Origin: Latrodectus hesperus
Lineage: Eukaryota > Arthropoda > Arachnida > Araneae > Theridiidae
Direction of reading: 5' to 3'
DNA length: 64,000 bases
NCBI GenBank assembly: GCA_037975125.1
Contig: JAJQOW010000024.1
Coordinates: forward strand, 434,001-498,000
Shown here: in pieces, positions 1 through 14,352 of the stretch
Layout: each line of letters starts with the position of its first letter
Numbering within the stretch: position 1 is the stretch's first letter
The notes under the pieces: generated by a model
What the model was told of the DNA's origin: nothing
Databases searched by the model: none
The model's input: only the letters and a program-made list of their open reading frames with translations
Made by a program: the position numbers and the translations under genes

Positions 1-470
1 ATGTTTAAAGAAAGAAAGGAAATAAAATTTAAAAAAATTATAATTCCATACGTAAGTAAATTTTTTGCGAACTCGTAAGAACGGAGATTTATATTAATCG
101 TAACATCATTAATCATGGATCAAAAGAAAAAATTTAAAATTTTTAAATATTTTCTATTTTATAAGTCCAAAAATAAAGATTGATATTTCCCAAAGATATT
201 GAAACAAAACACTATAAGAAAAATATCTAAGGTATTAAAATTTCGGAAAATCCTAATGTAAATATTTCAATTAAAAAGATTATGAAATCTTTTTAGCATA
301 AACATTAATATCATGCTTTAAAACATTTATAGAATGAGTAAATAAAAATCATTTAATGTAAAATAGATACTGCTATAAATTTTACATTTATATATAAATA
401 TTATAATTTTCTAAAAATCTAATATTAATATACCAAATATTCTGAAGTGACAATATGTGATATAAAACAT
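1..470. other. A+T-rich flank downstream of paralog 1
   Basis: Very A+T-rich sequence lying 3' of the first array gene. I see no open frame, RNA gene or element, and no clear AATAAA on the minus strand close to the stop codon. Confidence 0.5.
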
Positions 471-1301
471 TTAACCATCATTGTTTTTTGTAGTTGTTTC
501 AACGTTAAAAAGCATTTTATTGCAAATTTTTCCCTGCAGATAGTCCAAAATGTATTTCACATCAACTTTGTTCAGTCTATCATCTTGAACAAGACGAGAA
601 ACGACGGTCTTCGCCATTTCAATATATTCAGATCCAGGTAAAGGAACTTCTCCTGTTACCACACTGCAAAGAAACCTTTGGAAATTCTCTTCAGAGTCTG
701 TAGAATTAGAAAACTCAATTAATTTCTCCAAAACACTATTTAGATTTCCCTTAAATTGTCTTGCTTCCATTTTGTTGGTTGCTACAGCTTGTACTGGCTT
801 CATTTGGGAAGTAAAACTTGTTGCCAAATAGCTCATGAGACCAGGTATAACAGCAGCCACGAAGATAGAAAGAGGAATGATAGCAGCAGCTGCTAGTGGC
901 TTTTCCGACAGAAGCGATGAAAGTAGACCACCTTCTTCCTTGTCGTCATTTGAAGTGCTTATAGATGACATACCATTTTGATATTGGCCTATCGGGAATT
1001 GGAATCCTCCTTTTACTGAAGGTTGATAAAAGGATTCACCTTTCTTGTTATATCCTAACTGTGGGTAGTCTTTGTAGCTTGAAAATCCTTGAAACGGATA
1101 TCTATTCTTAAATCCAAAGTCTTCATCAACATCACTTTCATCACCATAAACACCTTTATCATTTTTAAGGATCTGGTCATAAGTACGACCATTACGATAC
1201 AAATTCTTTTTTTCGGAATAATAAGGTGAATTTTCATCCAAAGCTCGGCATGTATAACTAGTAATACCAAATAAAAGCAGAAATGTAGCCAGAAACTCCA
1301 T
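471..1301 (-). CDS. Array paralog 1: secreted/membrane protein of unknown family, 276 aa
   Basis: One uninterrupted frame encodes 276 residues, and the family is not one I recognise. Residues 1-20 form a signal peptide. A basic pair (KK, 31-32) comes before GRTYDQI (38-44), and an acidic stretch (about 48-62) follows. The YPQ..Y..KGE.FYQPS block spans about 79-99. An acidic EEGG turn leads into a hydrophobic helix at about 134-163, which begins SEKPLAAAAIIPLS. The C-terminal domain, predicted helical and charged, holds the sequon N199-S-T and cysteines C212 and C260; the three features are conserved in all four paralogs. The ATG has a good Kozak context (A at -3, G at +4). A TATA box lies 62 bases upstream. 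The three related genes lie at 9.3, 15.7 and 27.8 kb in the same orientation. The gene is probably expressed in a specific tissue, such as a gland, but that is inference. Conservation across copies shows it is real. Confidence 0.85.
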   Translation of the reverse strand: MEFLATFLLLFGITSYTCRALDENSPYYSEKKNLYRNGRTYDQILKNDKGVYGDESDVDEDFGFKNRYPFQGFSSYKDYPQLGYNKKGESFYQPSVKGGFQFPIGQYQNGMSSISTSNDDKEEGGLLSSLLSEKPLAAAAIIPLSIFVAAVIPGLMSYLATSFTSQMKPVQAVATNKMEARQFKGNLNSVLEKLIEFSNSTDSEENFQRFLCSVVTGEVPLPGSEYIEMAKTVVSRLVQDDRLNKVDVKYILDYLQGKICNKMLFNVETTTKNNDG

Positions 1302-1362
1302 GATGGAAAATTTGCTCTTCGGAAGGGATGCTTATGATATGAACGATAGAGTATTTTTCCCT

Positions 1363-1370
1363 TTTATATA
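1363..1370 (-). promoter_or_regulatory. TATA box of array paralog 1
   Basis: Read on the minus strand, TATATAAA is followed by a run of A and G, 62 bases before the ATG. A start site about 30 bases downstream would give a 5' leader of about 30-35 bases. The same arrangement occurs in the other three paralogs. Confidence 0.6.
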
Positions 1371-1430
1371 TAAATCTCATAACCTTGATACCAAGTTTGT
1401 TTTTCTTTTCTTTCCAGTGAAAATTTGTAT

Positions 1431-1490
1431 GCCACGAAAGTTTTGTCACATCATTTTTTGAAAGAATTATGTCAGCAAAGCGTGTGAGGT
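1431..1490 (-). promoter_or_regulatory. Conserved upstream module, copy 1
   Basis: About 60 bases that align with the same position upstream of paralogs 2, 3 and 4. Plus-strand landmarks are CACGAAAGTT, then TTTGAAAGAA, then GTCAGCAAAGCGTGTGAGGT. The module stays well matched while the spacer between it and the TATA box has drifted, which suggests a proximal cis-regulatory element. No known factor site is assigned. Confidence 0.5.
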
Positions 1491-2479
1491 AGCTTCAACA
1501 AAAGAAATCGAAATAACTCTTTTTAATCTAACCAAAAGTTGATATATACATCCGAATTATATCTTTGTCTTTTGCTTTTTCCGTAGGTGAAGCACTTTTT
1601 ATTTACTTCCACTACACCACATAGTCTTCAAATTTAAGTTATATTTTTTGTTAGTGTTTTTAAATCAAAAATATTCTTGTGATTCATATTTATACTTTGA
1701 GTGTCATACAGAAATGCACATGTATCAAATAATCCTTATTTTACAAGCAAATGAATTAAAACATTTTGATGTCCATATTCCTGAAGATAATCGTGTATGT
1801 TTATGTATAAAAATATTTGAAAGCGTATTTTTGGGGAAAATGTTTTGGTTATTATATAAATTTCCTTATATAATTACATTAATTCAAAACTAATAAATAT
1901 GCATATCAGTGTTAATAGTGTAGTATTTTTTTTGTGTAATGTTGCTCTACAAATATAAGTAATATTCACAAAAATTAGCATGATGATAGTTTTTGAAACA
2001 CTAATCTGTATTCTAAGAGAAATTATTAGAAATAATAACATTTTTCTTTGTGAGAAAATTCTAAATATGTCATGCCCTCTGTTTAAAGTAAATTTATCCT
2101 TTTTCACATAAGATAATTTTGTCTAAATATTTGATTGATTATAGATTCTTAATTTTAAGGCCTAACGTGAAAATTTTAACTTGATTAAAATTAGAAAAAT
2201 TGCGCTTCTTTTAATTAACAATCGTATATTGAATTTTTATTTATAATATTTATATTTGATTTAAAATATATTATTCAACTATTATATTTTAAACATATAT
2301 TAAATTTAAAAACTGTAAAAGATGGCTTTCTTATGAAATAGATCCAAAGTAAATTAAACCAAATTTTATTGCAAGCATTGATGCATAAACATTTTTAAAA
2401 ACTTTTTAAAAACTTTCAATGAACTATTTCATTATTTTTAAAATTTTCCTTACAATTTATTTCTTTAGGTATACATAAT
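1491..2479. repeat. Duplicated 5' flank of paralog 1
   Basis: No gene is seen. Parts align by eye with the 5' flank of paralog 2: about 1570-1700 with 10450-10560, and about 2130-2210 (TTGATTATAGATTC...) with about 11185-11260. This flank is therefore part of the duplicated unit. The small open frames here are not supported. Confidence 0.45.
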
Positions 2480-3157
<678 letters not shown>

Positions 3158-3950
3158 CGGGTGGAGAAATCTATCTTTTACAATTACTTTATTTAATCTC
3201 CGATAATCTATACACAAACGAGGTGTTCCGTCCTTTTTCTTTACGATTACTACTGGGCTATAATATTCTGAAGAACTGGGTTCTATTATACCTTGTTGTA
3301 ACCATTCGTCTATTTGAGTTTCAACAATCTTTTTCTCTTAAAATGCTTATCTACGGGGTTGATGAGATATAGGCTCATTACTTTTTAACAAAATATCTAA
3401 TTCAATATTAGTTGATTTTGTTTTACGTGGTACATAACTAGAAAATAATTGTTGCACCTTATATTTAAAATTTTTTGGAATATTAGGTTTAATGCTCAGT
3501 TCAACTTCATTAAAATTTAAATCAACAGGTAGAATTGATAAAGTATTAACTTCTTTTACACATTGATATTTATTTTTAATCTTAATTCCGTTTTCATTAA
3601 TTAATGTTTCACCCTGCATTAGTACATTAATTCCTGTGATGGCATCAAAAGACATAAAATCATTTTCAACCACATAAATATCTTCTTCACACTTAAAATC
3701 ATCTATTTCAATATTTCCCTTAAAATAGCCTAACGGCTTTACTACACATTTACCAAAACCATTTATTGAAGAATTTAACTTAAATAACACTACAACATTT
3801 AATATCAAAGACAGATTTACGAATCAAAGTTACTTGAATTCCAGTATCTATTAGTGCATTAATATTCAAATTATTAATAATTACATCATTCAATATTGGT
3901 TTAACATTAACATTCATTGTTGCTACTTCAGGTTTAGAATCAATTTCTGG
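3158..3950 (-). pseudogene. Gypsy Pol: protease and N-terminal reverse transcriptase (broken)
   Basis: The protease signature ALIDTG with following QVTLIRKSVF lies near 3815-3860. After a frame change there is a 153-residue open stretch (3347-3808) covering the protease end and the linker to RT. The reading then runs through stops into [20 protein letters not shown] and [19 protein letters not shown], the start of a Gypsy RT fingers domain. It ends where the (AT)n tract begins, so the YxDD catalytic box is absent. Confidence 0.85.
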
Positions 3951-4385
3951 GCACAATGAAGCCTTGTGTCCAAAATTATTTCATCGAAAACATATAATAC
4001 CCTTCTCTTTATGTTCACAAAATTTAGAAATATGATATTTTTTTCACCACAATTAAAACAAATTTTATCTTTACGATCATCAAAATCACTGTATTTCATT
4101 TTTCCAAAACCATCATAGTACCTTATTTTATTTACACTTTCATTCTTAGAATTAACTCTATTACTATATTCATATGTTGATTTCGTTTTATCAAAATTAT
4201 AATATTTATCATGAGAATTATATTTTGTTTTCGTTTTATCGAAAGCATTTTTACTTTTAACAGAATCACTTTTTATTACTTCATAAACTTTGAGTTTTTC
4301 TTCAAATTCACTTTAATTCTTTCATCCATACAAAATAATTTATTTTCTTGTCTATCATTTTTATTCTATTAATAACATAATGCAT
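3951..4385 (-). pseudogene. Gypsy Gag C-terminus with two zinc knuckles (broken)
   Basis: The first knuckle reads CFNCGEK (about 4040-4060) and is followed by a frameshift in an A run before HISKFC. The second reads CFR-stop-NNFGHKASLC, with an in-frame TGA where the second zinc-binding Cys should be (about 3951-3992). Upstream is a Lys/Tyr/Asn-rich stretch typical of the Gag linker. In the family this region is nucleocapsid and binds the element RNA. Here it is a relic. Confidence 0.75.
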
Positions 4386-4407
4386 TAAAGCAGATTCTTC
4401 AATTTTA

Positions 4408-4605
<198 letters not shown>

Positions 4606-7600
4606 GCAAATTGATTTTCCAGTGCAGAAACACTTTGATTTCATTTGCTATATAAATTGAATCACTTTTAAAAATATATAAATATATTTAGTTCATGTAT
4701 AAATATTTTCTGTATAATAAATGTGCTTTTTTTATTAGTAAGCGTGTGAAATATTAAAATTAATTGCTTAAACTCATTGCTATATGTAATTTTGTTGGCC
4801 TTTTTACAGTTTAATTTAGGGAGAATTCAGTGATGAAGATTTCTGAAATTTTTCAAGTAAATGTAACATTTCAATATTTCTGCTCATATCAGTTAAAAAT
4901 GATTTTAACACAATTTTTATACCACAGTTTTTAACCTTTTTTACCTACAATTTATTGAATTAAGCTTGAACTCAATTAGATTATGATTGAATAAGTTTAA
5001 ATCAATAAATATCTGTAGAAAATTCATGCACTTGTCTCAAAAAATATTCTCTTTAATTATTTTGTTTGTAGAATAAATTTCAATACAAAAAAATTAGTAC
5101 AATTTTCGATCATTCAAATTAAGGCTTTAAATTATCTAAAATTGTGCTATTCGAAATGTATCATTGGCAGCATGAATACTTTTATGAATAAAAATTTCAA
5201 GTAAAACTATAGACAATTCTTTTATTTTACAAAAAATATATGTAATTTCCTTAAAAAAATTTTTTTATTTATAATTAACATTCATGAAATAAGTACATCA
5301 TAATATACAGCTAAGGTTTGCTATTATTTGGTATAACATCCTTAAAAATCTGAAAATTTTCACATGTTATCTGAAAATTTTCACATTAAATTTACTAAGA
5401 GCATTTTCCAGTTTTCTATCGACAATAAGAAATTTTATAGAATTAGCTATTGCAATTTCCATTTAAAAGTCAGAAATTTTAAAATATTATTAAGGAGAAA
5501 CATCTTTGCTTATTTTTTCAATAATTCATTTATATTCCATTCCATTACAATGATATGAAAGTTTTTATAAATGTAGTTACTTGAATTTTAATTTAGTTAA
5601 ATATTAGTAATGAATTTATCATAGGAAAAATGTTTTAATTTTTTTATTTCTTAACTTTTTAATAAAATAAATGTTTTTTTGGAAAATCATCAATTTTTTA
5701 CAATATTTTTAAAAATACATGAAATTATTTAAACACTTTAAGGTAGCATTTTTACACATTTTCATGCTACTGATATCTAGTGCCCAAAATACAATGTATT
5801 TTATTATGGTATAAAATAAAACATTTACTAGAGTTATTTTATAATTTTACACAAAATATATGATTTCCGAATGATGTATTTCTCAAAAGTGAGAAAAGGA
5901 CAAAATTCCTTAGTAAATTACTTGAATTTTAAAAGAACATAAAAAACCGTTGATACCTTTTAGCGCAAAGGCTATGTTTGTTATAAGATACTCGAAAATC
6001 CCCCATTTTGCTTTTTTATATATTTTGGACTGTATTTATGTATTAATAAGAAGAAACTCGAAGCAATGTATTTATTCTTGTCTTCATTAATAAGAAGATG
6101 GATTTTTTGCGTTGATTTTTAAGGGAAAAACATGCCTCTAGCATAGCGTTCAAACTACATTGAGTTCATAATACATATAAAACTTGTATATCTGAAGCAC
6201 TGTTAAATGCTTATAATTAGAGATTTCGTTTACTTTCTAATTTAGTTTTTATTGCAACGAATTCACGTTATAGTCCAACAAATATTTAATTGTCTTAGAA
6301 TTTCTGAGAATGATTGGGTATATTTAGATTAAAAATAAACTGGAGACATTTCATCACCATCGAGTTTTTTCAGACCTGAATCATGATCTTAAAATAAAGA
6401 ATGCAAATAGTAAGCTACCTAATTAACGACCACAACTATTCAAATAATTGAATTTGAACATCAAATGTTTTCAGTGGATGTACAACAAATAAAATTTCAA
6501 TCACTCAGAAAACTGCTAAGAGTAATCTAAATTCTGTGCTATTTAAAGTTTTGGTTTGTTTATCTTTAATTTGCACATTTTTAATGTGCTTAGTATATAC
6601 GCTGTTTAATTCCCATAAAAAAATTTCAACATTTCTGTGCAGATATGTTAAATATTTAAATTAAAAATTAAACCAATCCTAAGTTACAGTTTTTTTATTT
6701 CTTATAAATTTAATTAAATTATATTATTACTACTTTTTTGGTTTCCAACTAAATCTTTTGGAATGTAAATGTACATATTATATGAATTTGTGTATTATGT
6801 GAACTTATGAAGTGAACAACTTTATATGTATATTTTGTAAATTAATGTAACCGAATCTGATAATGCATTTTATTTTAAATCTAATATTATCACTAACATT
6901 ATAAGTCTTAGATAAAAAGCAATTAGAGAAATGCCAAACTGCACGAACTGTTTGGCATGTTATTATACCGTCAACTTAAAGGTGAAAATATGAACCAATG
7001 TCTTGTATCAAGAGTGGCTAATGTGCTTACATTGTTGATGAATATTCAACTTCTACAAATTTCTTAGAAATTATTTCTTAGAATTACTATTTTTAGTTTT
7101 ACTCTTTACTAGATGAAAGTTGAGAATAACTTCTTTATATTGTATGATACAGTGCCACAATTTTATTTAAGGTTAAGAATTGCTCTTTTAGTGAATATAA
7201 TTTCTAAAATTTGATTTAAAATTCTCATTTTAAAATTATTACCAACTATAAATTCAAAATAAGTATATCATCTCTTTTGTAAAACGATTTAATTATAATT
7301 TAATTACAACGATTTAATAATAAACCACATTTAAGTTCATTTTTTCACCAAATATAGCAAATAATGAAGCACAGTTTAACTATTTTTTAATAATTATTGT
7401 TACACAAAATCCTTCGATAAAAGAGAATAATTATTTCTCTAAATGCCATTTGAAAATATTAATCTGATGAAATTTTTAACAGTATTTGATAGTGAAAAGG
7501 ATTTTGGTAGCATATATTAAGTTACTTGAAATCCATATAAATAAGTCAGTTTATAATTTTACATCTAATTAAAATATTTATTCTTAAATTTCAAATATTT

Positions 7601-9292
7601 ATTCATTTTTATAAGCACTGATACTTTTGTTTACACAAAAGTCAAAATTAATTTCCATCACATTTTAATACAAAATTATTTTATATTTATTTCAAGTTAA
7701 ATTTTTTATACATTTATAACTGTTTTAACTTTCATTAATAATGAAGCGATATATGCATTTATAATATGTATTGGAAAAAACATACAGTCAGTGTAACCAG
7801 AAATACTAAGGAATAAAGACTTTATTTCAAAAATCGATTAAATAAATTGTTCTCTTGAATCTGTAATTTCAAATATTTCATTATTTAAAAGCATGGAGAA
7901 ACAATGAATATTAAATATTTACTTTTATCTCTTATTTGACGCAGAAATATAAAGAAATGTAGCATATTTCTAAATGATACAAAAACAAAACTCACAGCAA
8001 TATTCAGTTTATATGTTGCTATAATTCAACATTGAAATAAATTTAATACTTATATTTTGGCTTTTACACGTTATGAAAAAAATGCTAATTTTATAGTCTA
8101 TATCTTTATATGCAAGAGTTAACATATTTTTCTCACTTTGCATTAACTTTAAAATTAACTTCGCGTTATAAATATCATATTTTTTTTACTAATTTAATAA
8201 TTTTAAATGTGAATGCAATAGTAAATTTTAGTAATATTATTTAATTGTCACCCAAAAGAAGTGATACTTTTATTCTTACTCTCATATAACTTGCATAAAT
8301 TTAATATTTATCAAAAAAATATAATATTTTTTAATATATTAAAAATTTTAATCCTGTAAGCAATATCTAAAATGTAATTATTTTTTAATTAAAGGTTATG
8401 ATCATACAAATTACATACAATTTATAAACCTTTGTATTAATTCATTAACAATATTTTCAAAAATTAATTTATTTACTTTCTAGAGATTAATAAAATTTTG
8501 ATTTTTGAATACAGAAGTAAATATATTTACAGTGTATTAAATGTAATTTAATGGCGCTTATATAAAATGTATAAGAACTAATAATTTTCAAAATATTTAA
8601 AGTCTTAAATTTAAAATTAATTAACACTAATTTTAAGGAATACAATTTCTTGAGTTGTAATAAACTCTTCGATAAAATATTGTTTTAGCAAATAAACCAT
8701 CTGAAATATAATAAGTAATGAAGCTTCTACAAAACAGAATTTTTAAAGTAAGATATTTTAATTGGAGTACTTAACAAATAATGACGTTAATGCTCATATA
8801 ATTAACTAAATAATAGTATCAATGTAACAAAAACTAATGCAAATTTAATTACAAAATTTATTTCATCATGTAATTTTTTCTTGCATACGTGAACATGATA
8901 GATAACTTACAACACCATAAATCATATTCCTCAAGAAATTAAAATTTGAAACATCATATTTGCCTTTATACATTTTCGCTTAAAATACTATCTTTCACAA
9001 TGATGAACGAACTGTATTTCAGAAAACTAGAATTTTAAGTTTTCAAATATAAGTTATTGTATTAGAAAAGATTTCCAATTCATAACTAAAGATGACAATT
9101 TTATTATATTCCTTTATAGGAATTAACAAAAAAAATCCATAACATTTAAATTAAAAAATCATCCAATGAATAAAATTTATATCGCATTAAATGTTGTTTG
9201 CAAAAATTTAAAATACAAAGTATCCAATGAAAATAACATTACAATTATCGATTAAAAATAAAATTTTCAAAAATACACATATATATTTATAT
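4606..9292. other. Long intergenic region between paralogs 1 and 2
   Basis: A+T-rich, with no supported gene. From about 7480 onward, segments align with the region downstream of paralog 3: about 7480-7530 with 14400-14450, 8247-8310 with 14617-14670, and 8860-8960 with 15290-15380. The right half therefore belongs to the duplicated unit. I saw nothing recognisable in 4606-7470. Confidence 0.5.
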
Positions 9293-10129
9293 TTATACAA
9301 TGTTACTTTTAGTTGTCGTCTCAGAATTACTTAGTAGTTCATTGCAAGAGTTCTTCTGCAAATAAACCAAAATGTATTTCACCTCAACTTTGTTAAATCG
9401 TTCATCTTGAACAAGACGAGAAATGACGGTCTTCGCCATTTCAATGTATTCAGATCCAGGTAAAGGAACTTCTCCTGCTACCAAACTGCAAAGAAACCTT
9501 TGGAAATTCTCTTCAGAGTCTGTAGAATTAGAAAACTCAATTAATTTCTCCAGAACATTATCCAGATTTCTCTTAAATTGTCTTGCTTCCATTTTGTTGG
9601 TGGCTACAGTTTGTACTGGCTTCGATTGGGAAGTGAAACTTGTTGCCAAATAGCTCATGAGACCAGGTATAACAGCAGCCATGAAGATAGAAAGAGGAAT
9701 TATAGCAGCAGCTGCTAGTGGCTTTTCCGACAGAAGAGATGAAAGAAAGCCACCTTCTTCTTTGTCGTCATTCGAAGAGCTTATAGATGACATGCCATTT
9801 TGATATTGGTCTATCGGGAATTGGAATCCTCCTTTCACTGACGGTTGATAAAAGGATTCACCTTTTTTGTTATATCTAAATTGTGGGTAGTTGTTGACTT
9901 TGTAGCTAGAAAATTCTTTCAACGGATATCCCTTTTTAAAATCAAAACTTTCTTCATCATAACCCTCATCATTGAAAATATCTTTGTCAGTTTTAAATAT
10001 CTGGTCATAAGTTCGGCCAATACGATTCATATCTCTTTTTATAAATTCATTGGGTTGATTCCTTTCCACAGCTCTACATCCAAAGATAAATATACTGAAT
10101 AAAAGCAGGAAACTAATGAAAATTTCCAT
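9293..10129 (-). CDS. Array paralog 2: secreted/membrane protein of unknown family, 278 aa
   Basis: Single-exon frame of 278 residues. An in-frame extension to 10159 begins with GTG, so I start at the ATG at 10129, which aligns with paralog 1 and has A at -3 and G at +4. The signal peptide covers about 1-20 (FLLLFSIFIFGCRA). A KR pair lies at 31-32, GRTYDQI at 38-44 and YPQF...KGESFYQPSVKGG at 81-101. The hydrophobic helix is at about 137-165, the sequon at N201-S-T, and cysteines at C214 and C262. It is the closest relative of paralog 3: I count 237 of 278 identical residues with no gaps. Differences cluster at residues 25-30 and in the last 20 residues, while the hydrophobic block is almost unchanged. 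The function is unknown. Confidence 0.88.
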   Translation of the reverse strand: MEIFISFLLLFSIFIFGCRAVERNQPNEFIKRDMNRIGRTYDQIFKTDKDIFNDEGYDEESFDFKKGYPLKEFSSYKVNNYPQFRYNKKGESFYQPSVKGGFQFPIDQYQNGMSSISSSNDDKEEGGFLSSLLSEKPLAAAAIIPLSIFMAAVIPGLMSYLATSFTSQSKPVQTVATNKMEARQFKRNLDNVLEKLIEFSNSTDSEENFQRFLCSLVAGEVPLPGSEYIEMAKTVISRLVQDERFNKVEVKYILVYLQKNSCNELLSNSETTTKSNIV

Positions 10130-10211
10130 CGTAGAAAGAGTAAATAGATAAGTATGCACTTTATGAACTGATAGGAAGACACTTGTAGTAACGGTAGAAT
10201 ATTAGATTCAT

Positions 10212-10218
10212 TTTATAT
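10212..10218 (-). promoter_or_regulatory. TATA box of array paralog 2
   Basis: CATATAAAAT on the minus strand, 83 bases before the ATG, at the same relative position as in paralog 3. A start about 30 bases downstream gives a leader of about 50 bases. Confidence 0.6.
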
Positions 10219-10281
10219 GTGTGACCCATGTCCTTGGTATTTTGTTTGGTTTTGATTTGTTCCTTTGTAAAATTTCTGTTT

Positions 10282-10341
10282 TCACGGAAGTTATGACACT
10301 GCATGTATTTGAAAGAAATATGTCATCAAAGTGTGTGAGGT
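10282..10341 (-). promoter_or_regulatory. Conserved upstream module, copy 2
   Basis: Plus-strand landmarks are CACGGAAGTTATGACAC, ATTTGAAAGAAATATGTCAT and CAAAGTGTGTGAGGTGACGT. The module sits 153 bases before the ATG, exactly as in paralog 3, and matches copies 1 and 4 in the same order. Confidence 0.55.
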
Positions 10342-12200
<1,859 letters not shown>

Positions 12201-13990
12201 AAATTCATTAAATTTAAATAAATTACATTACCAATAAATTGAAATAAATTACTTCTTTTTGGGTGTCCAACTCTGAAAACTTTGGAATGATAAATTTTAA
12301 ATGAGTGCTTACGTTACCCAGTTCAAATTTAAGCTTGTAAAATATCATGAGAATAAAAGTACTTAGCAACATGATTTTTCATGCAACTGAACAAATGAAT
12401 AGGATGGAATATTATTTTTAATATGCTGTATCCATTGGTATTAAACGAATTTAAAATTTATGCTCAATACTTAATTTATTAAGTTTTTCACAGTTGTGAT
12501 CGACATGATTTGAACATTTTCATTATTTTTATTGAATGTAAAATAAGAAAACTTATGTCACATACGGGGTATTAAACGCTCTTGTTGTAGTTGCACCAGT
12601 ATGTTTCCCTGTATCTAAACCTGAGTTTGGATCTAATAGTTCAGTCTTCGTGATTTTGAAGCAAGGGCCAGGCAGAAGACGCCCAATACTTGGACTGCAA
12701 TCAAAGGGGTATCATTTTACTTGAAGGACATTGCGATCACGCCCAGTTATAACGTGTCCCAACCATCTTTATCAAATACGACGGATTTGATTTCACTTCA
12801 TGCAAATAATGAAAGAGACTCCCAGAAATCAGGACACCACGTCTCATATTTGATGCCGTATAGCACAAAAGTTTATTAATGAAAACTGCACATAAGTGTT
12901 TTGAAGATCCCCAATTTTTAAACTTTAAGAAGAGAATATTTTATTTTGACACCATTACTTACTTGTAAAACTCACCATGTTCTTATTAGATTTATTTTTG
13001 ATCTAAGATAAGATAAGAAAGATTACTTTTAAGAGTTAAATTACTTGGATTTATTAAATAAAAAAATTACATCATAATATTTTTAAATGTTTATTCAGTT
13101 TAACAATCACAGTATTATAACACAGAGTTTTCGGTAAAAAGTGTTATTTGTGTTTAATTTTTTTTAGAATTACATTTTAAACAATAAAATTTAATGTTTG
13201 AGTATAAAATTCTAAAAAAAAAATTATTTTTTTATTTGTTAGAATTAACAATATTTTTATACGAAAATTTCAAATATAATTTTAATATTATTTTTTAATA
13301 CGCAATATTAAAAAATATTCTCTGTTAACCACCATACTACTTTAACACAACTTTCTGTAAAAATCATTTTAAGAATTCAATTTTAAGAATTAATTTTTAA
13401 AAGAATAAACTTTAGTGTTTTCAGAAGAAAATTCGGAAAAAAACACACTTTTAAATTTTTATATTTTAAAATTAAATTTTTGCGAAAATTACAAACGTAA
13501 AATTTTTAGTATTTTTTTACTGCTGTTTTATTTAATTTTAAAATGTATATAATGAAAATCTAAATATGACGAAGTAAGAAATATTTAGGTGTCATATTCT
13601 AATATCTCAATAAAAATAGTTGTACCGAGAAATATTTTAGTTTATTTTATAAATAAACCAACGCTATTTCATTAGTGTAAAAATTATTTCAGCCGAATCA
13701 ATAAATATGCCTCACTTTGAATTTAATGATTATTGCTAACAAATAAATCATCCATGCAAAACAATTATGCCATCAATGTCATGTTGTGTTTAATGTCATC
13801 AAAGTAAAACCAGAATATGTATCACTGTCATGTATCAAGATGCATCAAATCAAGTATGTATCATTGTAATGTATCAAGATGGGCCAAAAATGCATTTATT
13901 TCCTCCTCTCTTTACTATACCAATTGAAACACATTTAATTCCTGTTCATTTAACATCCAACAGACTTTCTTAGTATAAAGTTCTTTGACT
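12201..13990. other. Intergenic, with a G+C-richer patch at 12560-12870
   Basis: Mostly A+T-rich with no gene. The stretch at about 12560-12870 is clearly richer in G+C (for example GAAGCAAGGGCCAGGCAGAA). It has no long open frame and is probably an old transposon piece or retroposed sequence that I cannot name. Confidence 0.35.
13816..13895. repeat. Two-copy tandem repeat, about 39-base unit
   Basis: TATGTATCACTGTCATGTAT CAAGATG... is followed by TATGTATCATTGTAATGTAT CAAGATG.... A degenerate single copy (CTTGTATCAAGAGTGGC) is seen at about 7000. Confidence 0.6.

Positions 13991-13992
<2 letters not shown>

Positions 13993-14020
<28 letters not shown>
13993..14020. repeat. (AT)n microsatellite
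   Basis: About 28 bases of pure AT. Confidence 0.9.
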
Positions 14021-14024
<4 letters not shown>

Positions 14025-14276
14025 TTTAAAAATTTATTACTTATAAATGGAGTTTTTTACATTAAGATAATTGATTATTCTAATGTTTCTACAAATTTCA
14101 TAAAAATTCAGAAATTCACTCTTAAATCAATAAATTCTTCTTTTATATCACATCATAATATAGTACAATTATTTTCTCTAGAGTTTAGAAAATATCACTT
14201 TTCGTGCATATATTAAATATATTAAAGTTTCAAAACTCTGCTACATAAGTACATAAGTTCTTATTTGAATTATCAG

Positions 14277-14278
14277 TA

Positions 14279-14351
<73 letters not shown>
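14277..14351. repeat. (AT)n microsatellite with one TGTA interruption
   Basis: About 75 bases of AT with a single ATGTAT break near 14297. Confidence 0.9.

Positions 14352-14352
<1 letters not shown>

Noticed and set aside
9423..9653. Antisense open frames of about 76 residues over the paralogs (also 15860-16090, 27930-28151)
   Set aside because: They recur only because the sense protein is conserved. They have no start context or domain of their own and vary where the sense codons do.
10130..10159. N-terminal extension of paralog 2 to 10159 (and likewise paralog 3 to 16596)
   Set aside because: The extended frames begin with GTG, which is not a normal eukaryotic start. The next ATG aligns with paralog 1 and has a good Kozak context.
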